A program made the translations under genes and the position numbers. This document shows, piece by piece, positions 10,866 to 22,769 of a DNA stretch of 64,000 nt. Source of the DNA: Chlorella sorokiniana (Eukaryota; Chlorophyta; Trebouxiophyceae; Chlorellales; Chlorellaceae); assembly GCA_025917655.1 (NCBI GenBank), contig CP084611.1:806001-870000 (forward strand), read 5' to 3'. Positions within the stretch are counted from its first letter, which is position 1. Each line of letters opens with the position of its first letter. The notes beneath the pieces were generated by a model. It was not told the DNA's origin. It saw only the letters and a list, made by a program, of their open reading frames with translations, and ran no database searches.

Positions 10866-13800
10866 ATGTTAGATCTTCAACGTGATTTGCATGCCCTGGG
10901 CGTGCGAGTACAGGATGGTTGGTTGGCCGCCTGCTTGGGGCACCTGCAAACCGTCGACCCTCGCTTTAGCAATGGCAGTGCTAATCAGAAGGCAAAGATA
11001 GTGCTGCAACAGCTGCTGCAGAGCGATTTGAACCTTTGCGGCGCACCAGCACTGCCGCAGGGCGTGCAGGTGGGCCAATTTTCGCTCAATGAATGTTGGT
11101 GGGGGAAGCTAGGCCTCCAAGGCGTGACGCACTCAACCTGTAATCCATGCGAACGTCTGCTGTGACTCCGCTGCCGGGAGCGTCGCTATCCTGTTCAGGG
11201 CTTACACGACACCATTCTGCCGGACAAGCTGCTGTTGCAAGTGGATGAGGTGGCCAACATTGGTGTGGCAATCCGTGAGCGTTACACAGGCAATGACAAC
11301 GGCTCCCGCTGCCTCAAGCTGCTGCTTACCGATGGTGGGTGCTGAATGCTAGGTCCTTACAAACAAAGTTTCTGTGCCCCCTGCGCCGATTTCCTGGCGC
11401 GCAAAGCACTGTGCCACGCAGAAAGCTCAACAGTGCTTTCCAAGTACCCACCTGCAGGCTGTCAGCAAGTGGCGGCGATGGAGTATCGGCCCACCCCTGC
11501 CTTGCATTCTGCCATGCCTGCGGGGACCAAGCTTGTAGTGCATGGTGCAGCAGTACGATGCGGCATCCTGCTGCTGACTCCGCAGTGCTGTGCAGTGCTT
11601 GGAGGCCAGGTGCCACAGTTGGAGCAGGCGCGGCAGCGCATGGTGGCGCATTGGTCGCAGCCAGCAGGCAAGCTGAAGTGCAGGCCTTGCTAGTGCTGCG
11701 AGTTCCTCTAACGGCCATGCTGACTCACCCTTGTTGCGCTGTTTGCAGTTGGGCGCCGTGGACCGCCGCCCACCATGCAGCAAGCTTTGGCAGAGGCTAC
11801 GCGGTCAGCATGGGCTGGACCTGGCGAGATGGGCGTTCGTCCGCCTCAGCAGCAGCTCTTGCAAGGGCCAGCGGCAAGTTCTCAACAGCAGCAGCATCAA
11901 CAAGCAGGGCAGCGACCCTCGCAAATGCCTACCCAGCTAATGTCAGGGCTGCACCAGCCGCAGCGACAGATGCAGCCAACATCGCTTGCACCAACTCAAC
12001 AGATTGATGGTTTTGCCAGGCAGGAGCAGCAGCGGCAAGCACAGGCAGCCCCGCCCCTCTCTGGACCAGCACAGCCTCTCCAGCAGCACAATGGAAACGT
12101 GTCTCAGGGACCCCAGAGGCGCAACCGCCTCATCCTCCCCAAGCCTCCTTCCCAGGCCAACGCAGCACCATTGCCTGCACAACAGTCGGCGCCAGTGGCA
12201 GCAGTACCATCCGATTTTGCCTTTGTGGAGCACACGCAGCAGCAGCAACGGCAGCCACAGTATCAATTGCAGCCTGCGGTACATCTGCCGCAGCCAGGGG
12301 CTGCACCAATGGCCCCGCAGCGCGTGCAGCCTGAGCCACCATTCGCAGCTGGTGGCGGCGTGGCAGCTGGGACAGACGACGACCCGATTTGCCTGATTGA
12401 CGATGACGCTGCTGGAGGCCTTGCTGACGTGAAGATGGAGCCTGCGGTTGACGGGGCGGTTTGGGAGGCTCCTGCAGGTGCTTCAAGCAGACGTTGTAAA
12501 ACCCATCGCTGCCGTGGCAAGACCTTGCATCGCATGTTTGTTGCAAGCCGTGACCCACGTTGCCTTTCATGCGCCCTGCAGACGACACGGCGCCGGATGT
12601 GCACCTGGAGCCCTGGGAGCAGGGTTTCTATGGGGATGAGCAGGACGGGTGGGCCGACTACGGCGATGGTCAGCTGGAGCAGGGGCAGGATGAGGCGTTG
12701 CAGGATGAGGAGGGGGTGCCCAGCATGACGGCGAGGTCCTGCCCGACGCTCCCGGGAGGGGTCGGTCCCTGTTGCTCGAGGCGCGGCCGGCGCAAACAGC
12801 AATGTCGGCGAGGCTGGAGGCAAGCAGGCAGCGGCAGCTGCCGACGATGCTGCGGCAGGCAGCGAGGACGGTTGGGGAGACGAGGATGAGGAGGGTGGCT
12901 TGGAGCTCCAGCAGGAGCAGAAGCTGCCAGCCAGGGTTCGCTCGGACTTGCTGGCTGCACCTGCAGACCCTGAACGTTGCAGCCAGGGGCCAGCCGCTGA
13001 GCACCGGCCACGCCGAGCGCCGGCAGCAGACGGCGCTGCTCACAGACCAAGATGTTCTGCAGGCCGCCTGAGCGGTGCAAAGCCAGAACATGTGCCTGTG
13101 GCCCCACAGCAGCAGCAGCAACAGCAGCAAGTCCAACAGCAGCCTGAGGTGGCCAGTGTGCCGCAGCTGGCACCGCCAGAGCCTAGCTTGTTGAGCGTAG
13201 CTCCCTCCTTGGCTGAAGTGCTATTTTCAGCCCCTCAGCCCACGCCCTCCCCTTTGCCACGGTCGGCTCATCAAGCTTCAGTCGGAGGCAGCACCGACAG
13301 ACAAGATGCGCGGTCCAGCCCCGTCCCTCCTGACGGCAGCGGCCTGGGGCGACCGGCTGCGCAGCAGGGCCTTGCCGTGGCTCCCGCTTTGCTGCCGCGC
13401 ATGGAGCAGCTGGCAGGAGCCACAGGAGCAGTTTCGTCTGCGTCTGCATGTGCTGACGAGGAGATGCCGTCATTCGACCTGCTTCCTGATCTCAGCCCTG
13501 CCAAGAGCAAGCTGGCAGGCAGTCCCGATGAGCCCTTCATCTACCTCTTGCAGCTGAACCAGCGTGCGGCGGCTGCAGGTTGTCCCGCGCACAGCGCTGC
13601 TATTGCCTGTCAGTGAGCTGTGCGCCTGCTGATCCTGTAGCGTGTCGCTGTGCAGGCCCCGACGAATTCCCTCTGACAGCCACCATCTTTGGCACGATAC
13701 GCCAGTTCCTGGGCAAGATGCAGTTCCAGGACCCCACCACCCAGGAAGCAAGGGTGAGGTCTGGGACAGGGGCCTGGCCTGCAACACATGCAGCCCCACC

Positions 13801-14790
13801 ACTACCAGGCTGTCACTTACTCAGCAGCATGTCCTGCCGGCTCAGCCTTCACCCACTCAAAATGCATCATCCATGCAAGCCGGGCGGTATGCAGCTGTAT
13901 GCCTGCGCCCCCACTTTTTCAACCCCACCAGTGTGTCATACACTGGCACACTTACTCCTCTCCTTCCCCCACCCCGCTTCACCCACCGATCCAAAATCCC
14001 GTCCGCTTCATGCCTGCCTGCTCATGGCTGTCTGCCCGCGCACGGGCCCATCACCCACCCTCCTTTCCTGCAGTATGTGATGGACATGCTTGTGGAGGAC
14101 GGCAGCATGGTGGTGCGCGCGCGCATGGGCCACCTCTTCATCCGCGAGCTGTTTGGTGAGGCTGGGCTGGGGTGTGGGCAGGGCAGCGCGCTCCATCTCG
14201 TAGACCAGATGGCGGCAGATCGCATGGCTGGCATGATCGCCTCACTGCTGTTGCCAGATGTGCGGCTCGTGCATTCCGCTGCGCTTGCACTGCTGCCTCG
14301 CTTCGCCTAGGTTGCCTACACCACCACCACTACCATCCGCCTTCCCACGTCACCCCCGCCCACTCCCCCTCAACAGACCTGGAGCCGGGGAGTTCCTGGC
14401 GCGGTTGCGGGGCGGGGAGCCAGCAGAGAAGGAGGATGTGGTGCGGCTGGCCTCGTGCTTGCAGAAGCTGCTCTCCACATACAGCGGGCTCATGGCGGGT
14501 GAGTGGCTGGGAGGGGCGCGAGTGGGGCTGCATGGGGGCTACTTGGGCGCGGGGTGGGGCCGCTGGTGGGGATGCCGTGCTGCAGCTGTGCAGCGCCATG
14601 GCAGGAATGAGTCTGTTGGCATGAGCGGCTTCGGAGGCGCCCTCAAGCTGGGATGAGTGGACAACAACGCCCACCGCTTGCAGTGCGGTTGGAGGCTCCC
14701 GGTGAGCCGCTGCTTGTGTGCGACCTGAAGCTGGAGCTCACGCCCGACCAGGTGGCGGCGCTGCAGCAGCGGGCCACCGGCGGGCGCTGA
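10866..14790 (+). CDS. RMI1: RecQ-mediated genome instability protein 1 (RMI1)
   Basis: OB-fold scaffold of the BLM/RecQ-Topoisomerase III-RMI complex, which dissolves double Holliday junctions in the nucleus. Starts at ATG 10866 (MLDLQRDLHALGVRVQD). Exon 1 gives the N-terminal helical domain; later exons give the first OB fold (ILPDKLLLQVDEVANIG, SRCLKLLLTDG, AMEYRPTPALHSAMPAGTK near 11480, LVVHGAAVRCGILLLTPQC). A long Gln/Pro-rich acidic linker runs from about 11.8 to 13.4 kb. The C-terminal OB fold, present in long plant and animal forms, is spread over exons at 13.5-14.8 kb (PLTATIFGTIRQFLGKMQF, YVMDMLVEDGSMVVRARM, LVCDLKLELTPDQVAALQQ), ending at TGA 14788. The linker changes reading frame more than once, so its exon structure is unsure; both folded domains are clear. 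Confidence 0.85.
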
Positions 14791-15148
14791 GTAGTGGCTC
14801 TGCACACACATGGCGTGTGGGCCTGCCGACATGCCCTGGCCCAAGCGACTGCATGCGACTTGTATGCGAGACGCGCCAGCCCATTTCGGTCACTCAGCAC
14901 CATGTCACACGTTCATGATATTCAGCCCCAGTCAGCAAGACTGCGCAACAACAATCGGCATGCAGCATTGATACAAGGGTGGGCGAATGAAGCAAACATT
15001 GGAGCAGGTCAGTACAGCATGAGCAGCATATATGCAAGGACGTACAGGGTCAACAACGGTATGGTTGGCAAATGAAGAAAACAGGAAAGTGCGTTTTTGG
15101 GGGTATGTTGGGTCGTTTGTTGAGGTCACTGTCAGGAACGTCAGATGA
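14791..15148. other. Convergent 3' intergenic region
   Basis: Between the RMI1 stop and the stop of the leftward coiled-coil gene. It is AT-richer than its surroundings; no gene or clear UGUAA signal seen. Confidence 0.5.
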
Positions 15149-17813
15149 TCAAATTTCCTCAGCATGCACATCAATCATGCCAGCATCGCCTCCTGGCGAC
15201 GGCAGCTCAGCGGCCGCAGCGCACATTGGCGGAGAGGGCTCAACCTCCGCATGCTGTGCTATGACTTGCGCCGGCGCCATGTCCTGATCCTGCCGCGGCA
15301 GCTGCCCAGGAGGCAAGTCCAGCGCGGCCTTCAACTGCAACAGCGCTTCGGCACTGCCGGCTGCAGCCTTGCTCCAGCCCCAGCGCCGCCGGCCCAGCCG
15401 GCGCACAAAGAGCCGCCGCTGCGGGCTGGCGGTCCAGCAGGAGCACCGGCGGCCAGCCCCCATCCTCCCCTGGCTCCTCCCCGCCAGCTTCAGCCAGGGA
15501 GCACAAGTGCTTGAGCGCAGAGTGGAACGTGGCCAGGGGGAGGGCCTCGCTGGCAGCAGCAGCAGCGCGACTGGGCGGCGGCGGGTCGAGGAGGGCGGGC
15601 CAGACGTCGAGGGCGGCGGCGAGGGGCGGCAGCAGCACTGAAGGCGCCGCAGCGCAGCAGGCCAGGTCCAGCAGCAGCGCCCAGCACGCCTGCGCGCAGA
15701 GCGGAGCACGCATGGAAATGAGGGAGGCTCAGCCCACCAGCTGACAACAGACGTACGGCAGGAACTCGTTCGGAGCAAGGTGCGTAAGCCGCAGCAGAAC
15801 GGGCAAGGGGCTGAAGTCCATGCCCAGCTTGCAGCAGCCCACCTACCTCGGCACAGCCGCTGGCACGGCAGAGCCCCGCGGCCGCTGCAGCCAGCGCACA
15901 CGCCTCTGTCTCTGTGTGTCGCACAGCGCCGCTGTGCCCGCCGGTGACGGTGACAGTGTGCCCACCACAACGCTGCGCGGCTGCCAAGCAGCTGCCAACA
16001 ACAAGGCGGTGCAGGTGCTGGCGCAGGGCTGGCAGCACAGGCTGGCTGTGGTGGGGCGCGTGAGAGGCTGCCGCCGCCGTCAGCTCGGCGTGCCGCCGCT
16101 GCATCTCATGCATGCGCATCGTGCAGAGGAGCAGCCAGTGCAGGCAGTGGCCCGCAAGTGCGCCGCGACTGGCCCACAGTGCCGCAAACGGCGGCTCGGC
16201 GGCATCCGGCCCGCCGGCGGCGGCGACAAACCAGCACACATCTGGGCTGGCCGCTGCCCCAATGGCCGACGTCGTGGCTTCGTGCTGGGCCTGCTGTGGG
16301 CCGCCTTGCTGAGCGTACTGCATGTACTGCACCTGAGGCTTGGGCGCCGCGCATTCCAGCACCGCCGTTTCAAAGCAAGCCAGCAGCAGCGGAAGCGGCG
16401 CCCGTCCCTCCGCCAGAAGGCGCAGCAGGTCTGCCGCCACGCTGTGCACGAGCTGCACGCTCGGTGTGACGTGGTCGGTGCCGTCGAGTCTGCCGGGCGC
16501 TGCTGCTGCCGTGATGCGCCCCAGCAGCCGTGCCACCTCGTCCGCCGTCGTTGCCTCCTCGCGCTGCTGCCCTTCCGCCAGCCCGTTTGCTGAAATGGCG
16601 AGGAGGCTTCCGCTCCCACCGCCGTCGCCGCTGCTGCGGGTGCGGTGGCTGGCTGCCCGCAAGGGTGGCCAGGTGGCGCAGCTGCATCTGCAGCGGGCTG
16701 CCGCCGCTTAGAGGCAGGCGGGATCGACCCGGCAACAATGTGCAGAGCCTCGTTGAAACCACTCAAGTCGCCCGCCATGGCAGGCAAGGTCGGCTCGCGC
16801 GGCGCGCTGCTGCCTGCAGCTGCCTGCATCATGGCGACCGCCCGGGCTCGCACCTCGGCGTCTGTTTCTGGCGGCGCTGCCGAGCCCGCAGCGGGTGCTG
16901 CGCGGGTTCCAGGGTCTGCTTGTGTGGCAGCCCGGCGCTGCTGCTTGGTCTGCCGCTTTCGCGGTGACGTCGCCACCGCCGCTGCCGCAGGGCCGGCGGC
17001 GCCCGTGCGGCGGGCGGGGCCAGAGGGGCGTCCCCCAAGCCCCGGACTGGACGCCAGGGCGGCCAGAGGGGCCAACGCTGCGCGCCAGCGCTGCATCTCG
17101 GCCAGAATGCCCGCCTGCTGGCCATGCAGCAGCTGCACCTCCCGCTGCATCTCGGCGGAAGCGGCTCCAAGCTCTGGCGGCGCGGCAACCGCCTGCTGCA
17201 GCGCCCGGCATTGCGCCTCCAGCCGCTGCAGCTGCGCCTGCACCGCGGCCAGCTGCTTTGCAGCGGCCGCAGCCTCCGCGCGGGCCGCGTCAGCCGTCTT
17301 GCGGGCCGTGGTCGCGGTGTCCTGCGCCGCACGGGTCGCCGCCGCCGCCGCGGCCGCCTCCCGTTGGCTCGCCTCCAGTGCTTGCTGCATGGCAGCGCAC
17401 CGCTGCTGCTCCGCAGCCAGTGCTGTCTTGAGTCCCTGCTCTGACTTTTGAAGCTGCTCACGCTGCTCACGCTCCTGCTGGACGTCTCTATCAGCCCGCT
17501 CTTTCAGCTGCACCACGAGTTGCAGCTTGTCGCGCACCAACCTCTGTGGGAAGCCACCAGGGGGCGGGTGTACAGCAGCGCAGAACGCAAGGACAAGAGA
17601 TCTGCTGTCATGCACCAGCCGCGGTCGAATGCAACACAGGAAGATGGGCATCAGTCGGCGGCGGCAGCGAGGCGGCGGCAGCAGCGGCAGGGCAGGCATA
17701 GACGGTCTGGTCCTGCGCCTCACCAAGTTATCAGTAAGTTTCTTCCGCTTCTCCTTTTCCTTCTCCTTGATGCTGACCAGCTCTGCTTGGAGCTCCTCTA
17801 CGGAACCGCTCAT
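15149..17813 (-). CDS. Unrecognised protein with N-terminal coiled coil and helical C-terminus
   Basis: I do not recognise this gene. It starts at ATG 17813 (MSGSVEELQAELVSIKEKEK), with an intron after TDNLV. The second exon is a long heptad-like coiled coil from RLVRDKLQLVVQLKERADRD to about residue 200, rich in Ala, Gln, Glu and Arg, followed by a basic Ala/Pro-rich linker containing SPRKRQTKQQRRA (possible nuclear signal). The second half is Ala/Leu-rich and probably helical (VQLVHSVAADLLRLLAEG, LPLLLACFETAVLECAAP, FHSALKHLCSLAEAG). The reading frame must change near 16600, by a small intron or an error, and again near 15430. It ends GMIDVHAEEI-stop at 15149. No catalytic motif is visible; a structural or scaffolding role is only a guess. 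Confidence 0.6.
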
Positions 17814-18139
17814 TGCCGTCTTGGGGAGTTATCCCCGCTGCTAAATTTCATCTATGAGACATCATCGGCCGTGAGGCCGTGCACAGTCCTGCGTTTTGGC
17901 CTGCGCTATTCTGAAAATACTCAAAGTGCGTGAAAGCTTCAGTGCCCCTCGGTTGACGGGATTCCGCTGAATGTGATTATGAGGCGACAGAAGCGCACAA
18001 CAAGGCTCATGCTTGTGTTCAGAGTCAGGGGGCCTGTCCGGGGTCCGCAGTACATGTGGGTGTGAGGGCGCCCCAAGGGCCCTCAACGCGTCGCGAAAAG
18101 CCTCTTTAGCCTCTGGGAAGTCGAGGCACAGCAGCAACC
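17814..18139. promoter_or_regulatory. Divergent intergenic region, coiled-coil gene/uL13
   Basis: 326 bases between two divergent start codons. No recognised element, but it must hold the promoter of a highly expressed ribosomal protein gene. Confidence 0.45.
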
Positions 18140-19871
18140 ATGCCGCAGGTGAAGCTTGCCGCCTTCACTGCGCACCATGCGCCATGGCGCAGGGGTGGCA
18201 GCCGGGGTGCGGGCTTTGGGACTTAAGCGAAGCATGTCGCTGAAAAGCGTTGGGCCGGTTGCGGCTCGGCACCAGGCGCCTGGCAGAAAGGGCGGCAGCA
18301 CGCTATTCGTCCTTCACCGCCTGGCAGGCAGCTTATGCGTGCTGGACACACCTCTGTGCACGTCGGGCGATGCCATGCTGCAGCAACTGGCCCGGCCCGC
18401 ATCCCCGGCTGCGACCTGCTGTGGAGGCCAGCCCGGCACCTTTGCAAGGCAGAGGGGTTGGCAGACCCCGGAAATTGCTGAGCGCTGCTCGATCCCAACC
18501 CCCGACTGACGTGCCACCTGCACCCCGCCCGCCGCCCGCAGACCGTGGTGGTCGACTGCCGCGGCCACATGCTGGGCCGCCTGGCCTCCGTGATCGCCAA
18601 GCAGCTGCTGAGCGGCCAGCACATTGTGGCCGTGCGCTGCGAGGAGATCAACATCAGCGGCGGCATGGTGCGGCAGAAGGCCAAGTACGAGCGCTTCCTG
18701 CGCAAGCGCTCCGTCACCAACCCTCGCCGCGGTGCCGTCAAGTTCAGGTGCGGTGGGGGAAGGGAGACAGGCAGCTCCTGCTGCAGCACCGTTCCTGTCA
18801 GCAAGGTGGATGCCGCCTTTAGGGGTCTCGTACAGAGCTGCGGGCCTGCTGCGAGCGGCAGTGGGGATGGTGCCAGCACGGGCGCTGCAGCCACCTGGCC
18901 AGGCATGCCCGGCGAGCGCCACAGTAGAGCAAAGCAGCATGGCTACCGGGAGGCGCAACGTTGCATTGGGCGGCCAGCGCCCTCTGGCATGTAGCAGCAG
19001 CCAGAGTGTCAGGGTGGCCCTTGCACCTGTGCGCGTGCCACAGGGGGCCGGCACTCCTGCTGGCCAGCCCCACACTTTCAGCACCGCACAACAGCACATG
19101 GCAGTGTGCCCGCAGTGTGCAGCACAGCGCAGCGCTTGGCACACTCGGCGCGCAGCAGCAGCTCGGGCAGCCCGTGCCAAGGCTGTGCACCGGCCGCTTC
19201 AACAGCCCCACCCTCGCCACATGTGCGGTCGTCCGCTTGCCGCTGACACCTGCCGCGCTGCCACTGCCGCGCGCAGGGCGCCCTCCCGCATCCTGTGGCG
19301 CACCGTGCGCGGCATGATCCCCCACAAGACCGCGCGGCGCCGCCGCCTGGAGCGCCTGAAGTCCTTTGAGGGCGTGCCCCACCCTTACGACAAGGTGAAG
19401 CGCATGGTCATCCCCGACGCGCTCAAGGTGCTGCGCCTGCAGCACGGCCACCGCTACTGCCAGCTGGGCCCCCTGGCCTCCTCCATTGGCTGGAAGCACG
19501 AGGAGGCGGTGAAGCAGCTCGAGGCCAAGCGCAAGGTCAAGGTGCGTCGCATGTTGGGTGGGAGCGGCCAGTTGCAAAGGGGGCGGGCTTTGGTCGCATG
19601 GCCTGGCACGCATCTGCGAGGCAAACGGGGAAGTGGGCAGTTGCAGGGGTTGCAGTCGGGGCTCTACTGCCGCAGGTGGTGTATGGATCAGAGCGCCGCT
19701 GGTGCCACAGCTGACTTTGTTAAGCTGCTGCCAGCACAGAAACACCACTCTCTCGCCGCCAGCTGACCCTCTGTGCCCTCGGTTCCCCAACTACTGCAGT
19801 CTGCTGCGTACCACGAGGCCAAGAAGAAGCTGCGGGCCCTGCGCTCCAAGGCGGAGGCTCAGGTGCAGTAA
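18140..19871 (+). CDS. RPL13A: 60S ribosomal protein uL13 (RPL13A)
   Basis: Structural protein of the cytosolic large subunit. Four coding exons in perfect phase: 18140-18148, 18542-18747, 19277-19541 and 19800-19871, giving 183 residues. The first exon is only ATG CCG CAG; joined to exon 2 it gives [20 protein letters not shown], the conserved uL13 start. Exon 3 supplies [18 protein letters not shown] and exon 4 the Lys-rich tail [14 protein letters not shown]. All introns are GT-AG. The protein is somewhat shorter than the animal protein (about 203 residues), at the tail. Confidence 0.95.
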
Positions 19872-20102
19872 GCACCTGTGGCTGCCCACGCGGCAGCAGC
19901 AGCCGTCGGCAGCGATGGCGGCCGCAGCCGCGGCCAGCGGCCGTGACGGGATTGGTCGACAGTTTGTTCCAGGGACCGTGGCGTGGATGACATACCGGCC
20001 CCTGGGCGGCAGGCGCTGCTGGCTGGATGACCGCCGCTGGCTCCCGCCGAACGCGCCTTGCTAAACACCAGCCCCTGCCTAACATGGCAGGCAGGGGCGC
20101 CA

Positions 20103-20107
20103 TGTAA
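20103..20107 (+). terminator. UGUAA polyadenylation signal for uL13
   Basis: TGTAA 232 bases after the uL13 stop. UGUAA is the usual green-algal poly(A) signal. Confidence 0.5.
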
Positions 20108-20293
20108 GCACCCTTTTCGCAGCCTGAAAGCGGGATCGAGCAGTGGTGGTCCAGGGCACAGGCCGCCGTCTGCAAGCTGCCGGCTGCGCCAGCGGACGGG
20201 ATGGCAACGGGGATCCGGGGATCGACAGGGCATGTGTGAAGATGTGCAGTGACGTGCATGCCAACTTGTTCATTGTCTCTGCCTCTCGACCAA

Positions 20294-20298
20294 TTACA
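20294..20298 (-). terminator. UGUAA polyadenylation signal for prohibitin-2
   Basis: TTACA on the + strand, i.e. TGTAA on the gene strand, 212 bases beyond the prohibitin-2 stop. Confidence 0.5.
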
Positions 20299-20509
20299 CA
20301 GCGTTGGGGCAGCAGGCGGTGACCTTGAAGACACAAGGCAGTGGACATGCTCGCAGCAGATTGAAACAACGGTGCAGCAGCAGCGCGTCTTGGGCGGTGC
20401 TCCATCGTTCCATGGCTGTCCCACTCCTCAGCTGGCTGCGAATCCACGACCGAATCCAGGCCGCCGCCTGCCCGCAAATGCTTTTCCGTGGCGGCGCACC
20501 CTCGCCTCC

Positions 20510-22769
20510 CTACTTCTTCTTGATCTCGTAGTCCCCCAGGTTGAGCAGCAGCGAGTCGGCGTTGAGGAAGACGCGGTTGGCGGAGGCGGAGATGGTGGAG
20601 GCAATGTCGCGGGCCGCCTCGATCTTGCGCAGCGTGATGAAGGCGGGGTTCTGCTGCACCGCCTGCCCAATCAGCGTGGCCGACTGAGCCTCACCCTGCG
20701 CGCGGATGATGGCGCTCTGCTTGTCCTGCTCCGCCTTCTCCACCTGCTCGATCGTGGGGAAAACGGGTGTGTTCAGTGTGTGTGGTGGTTTGGGGTTTGG
20801 GGGCTTCCAGTCTGGCGCAGTGCGAAGATTCAGATGCCCAGGGGAAGTGGTGAGAGCCCAACAGCAACATGCTGCCGCAACAAAGCCCTCGCGGGGTTCA
20901 GCTGACGGCATGGTCACAGTTTGACAGCCCAGGGGCCGGGTGATCACAGCACTGCAAAACCCCTAGCAGCAGCGCAGGGGGACGGCGCTTCGACAGTGCT
21001 AGCAGAACACTATCTGCTCTGTAACTCACAATAAACTTGGCTCGCTCCGCGTCCTGCTGCGCCACCTGCTTAGCCTCAACCGCAGACGTGTACTCGCGGC
21101 TGCGGGCAAGGAGGGAAGGGAGCACATTGTTCTTGTTTCAGGGAAGTGGTGATGAGGGGAATGGGAGTGAAGCAACCCATCACATCTGGTGGCAAGCTGC
21201 GACCATGGCCGCCAGCGGCACATCAGACGTGGCTCGTCCTGTGCGGGAGCCATAAAGCTCAGCCACCTTCCCCCAAAGAGACACACACAAAAACACACGC
21301 TCACATACACCCCCTGCCCCCCCTCCCCCCAGCAGCAGCAGCGCCAGCCCAGCACCTGAAGGTGAGCTGCGTGATGGACACATCATCCAGCACGATGTTG
21401 AAATAGTGGGCGCGCTGCGTCAGTGTCCGCCGGATGTCGCGGCTCACCACCTGGGATGGGGAGGGAGCGAAGGGGGCGCGGCGTTCCCATGGGAGGTGCA
21501 TTGGCTGCAGCCCACCACACAGCGGTGAGGCATGGATCCAAAGCAAGCCACGCTTGGCAGGCCCCGAGTTGCCCCTGCCGAGCAACCGCCAGGCCAACGG
21601 CGCCCATGCCATAGGTTATGCGTCAGCGCCTGAGGTGGCCCCCTGGCCGGGCCCTGCTGACAGGCCCCTGCATCACCGGTCGGCTCGGGGTGGGTGATGC
21701 AGGGGCCTGTCAGCCGACCTCCCGCCCCCGCCCCCGCTTGCAGCCGCTCGCACATCCCGGCCCTGCCCACCTCTCGCATGGTGAGCAGCTGCGAGGCGTT
21801 GTACTGCGCGATCACGCTCTTCAGGGTCTCCTGGATGATGGAGGGCAGCACGCGCTCGGCGTAGTCGGTGCCCAGGGTGCGGTAGATCTCTGGCAGGCGC
21901 TGCGGGACGGGCCGCGTCAGCACCCGCAACCCGATGTTGACCTGCTCGAGAAGGGGGAGGGGGGCAGGGCAGGGAGGGGCGACGTGAGCATGGGACGGCG
22001 ACCACACCAAGTGCGCAGCGTGGTATTGACGCCAGGCCGAGCGAGGGCAGCGCCAAGCAGGGGCCGCATCGACCACACCGCTGCGCAGCTCCCTCGCGCA
22101 TGTAAACTCAGAGGCACAGGCGCTGTCTCGCCAGATGCTGCCCAGCAGCACCAGTGAAGCCGCACAAGCATGCAAGCATCTTGCCTCCACCCATCCTGTG
22201 GGCCAGCGGCCTTGCCGAGCGGCGGCTCGAGCTGGTGCAGCAACTGAAGCAAGGCCCCTGCGACCCGCAGCCCAGATCCCCCTGGCAGGCACACCCGCCC
22301 GCATCGGGGGGCCAGCTGCGCTGCCCCGCCACATCAGCAGCGCACCATCTGGAGGTCGCGAGAGCCGGAGGTGGAGGTGATGACGTTGGGGCGGGCGCGC
22401 ACGTCGTAGATGATGGGCCGCTCGAACCATGGCACCATGAAGTGCGTGCCCTCCTCGTACACCTCGTCCTTGATGCCCACAAGGCGGTTGAACACGATGG
22501 CTCTGCGGGCAGGCGAAGCAAGTTGAGCGCGGCAGGGCTGGTGGGCGGCGGAGGGAGCAGCAGCAGCGAGGGGGCGCAGGGCCAGGGATTGTGGGGCGTT
22601 GTGCCTGCCATGCGCACCTATGACCGCCCTCCACATTGAACAGGCTATTTGTGAGGCCGTAAACGGCGGCTCCTGCACAGGCGACAGAGGCAGGGGCGAT
22701 GGTGTTCAGGGCGCTGCCGTCGGTGGTGCTGCTCTGGAGGGCCAGCCGGCCGGCAACCGCGCTGCGCAT
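20510..22769 (-). CDS. PHB2: Prohibitin-2
   Basis: Subunit of the ring-shaped prohibitin complex of the mitochondrial inner membrane, a scaffold for m-AAA proteases and cristae. Six exons join in phase: 22618-22769, 22346-22502, 21771-21941, 21356-21450, 21030-21099 and 20510-20743, giving a clean 292-residue protein. It begins [18 protein letters not shown]; a hydrophobic segment ([16 protein letters not shown]) is the membrane anchor. Family markers are [77 protein letters not shown] and [20 protein letters not shown]. It ends LGDYEIKKK. The start at 22769 is the only in-frame ATG that fits. The intron at about 21451-21770 carries a long hairpin (separate entry). Confidence 0.95.
21656..21714. 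repeat. 22-nt perfect inverted repeat in a prohibitin-2 intron
   Basis: Arms 21656-21677 and 21693-21714 are exact reverse complements around a 15-nt loop. A second pairing (21678-21685 with 21712-21719) competes with it. The element lies entirely inside the intron between the exons ending at 21450 and 21771. Confidence 0.9.

Larger units (their letters stand above)
19872..20509. other. Convergent 3' region of uL13 and prohibitin-2
   Basis: No gene seen. Each strand carries one UGUAA signal placed so that the two transcripts end about 170 bases apart without overlapping. Confidence 0.5.
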
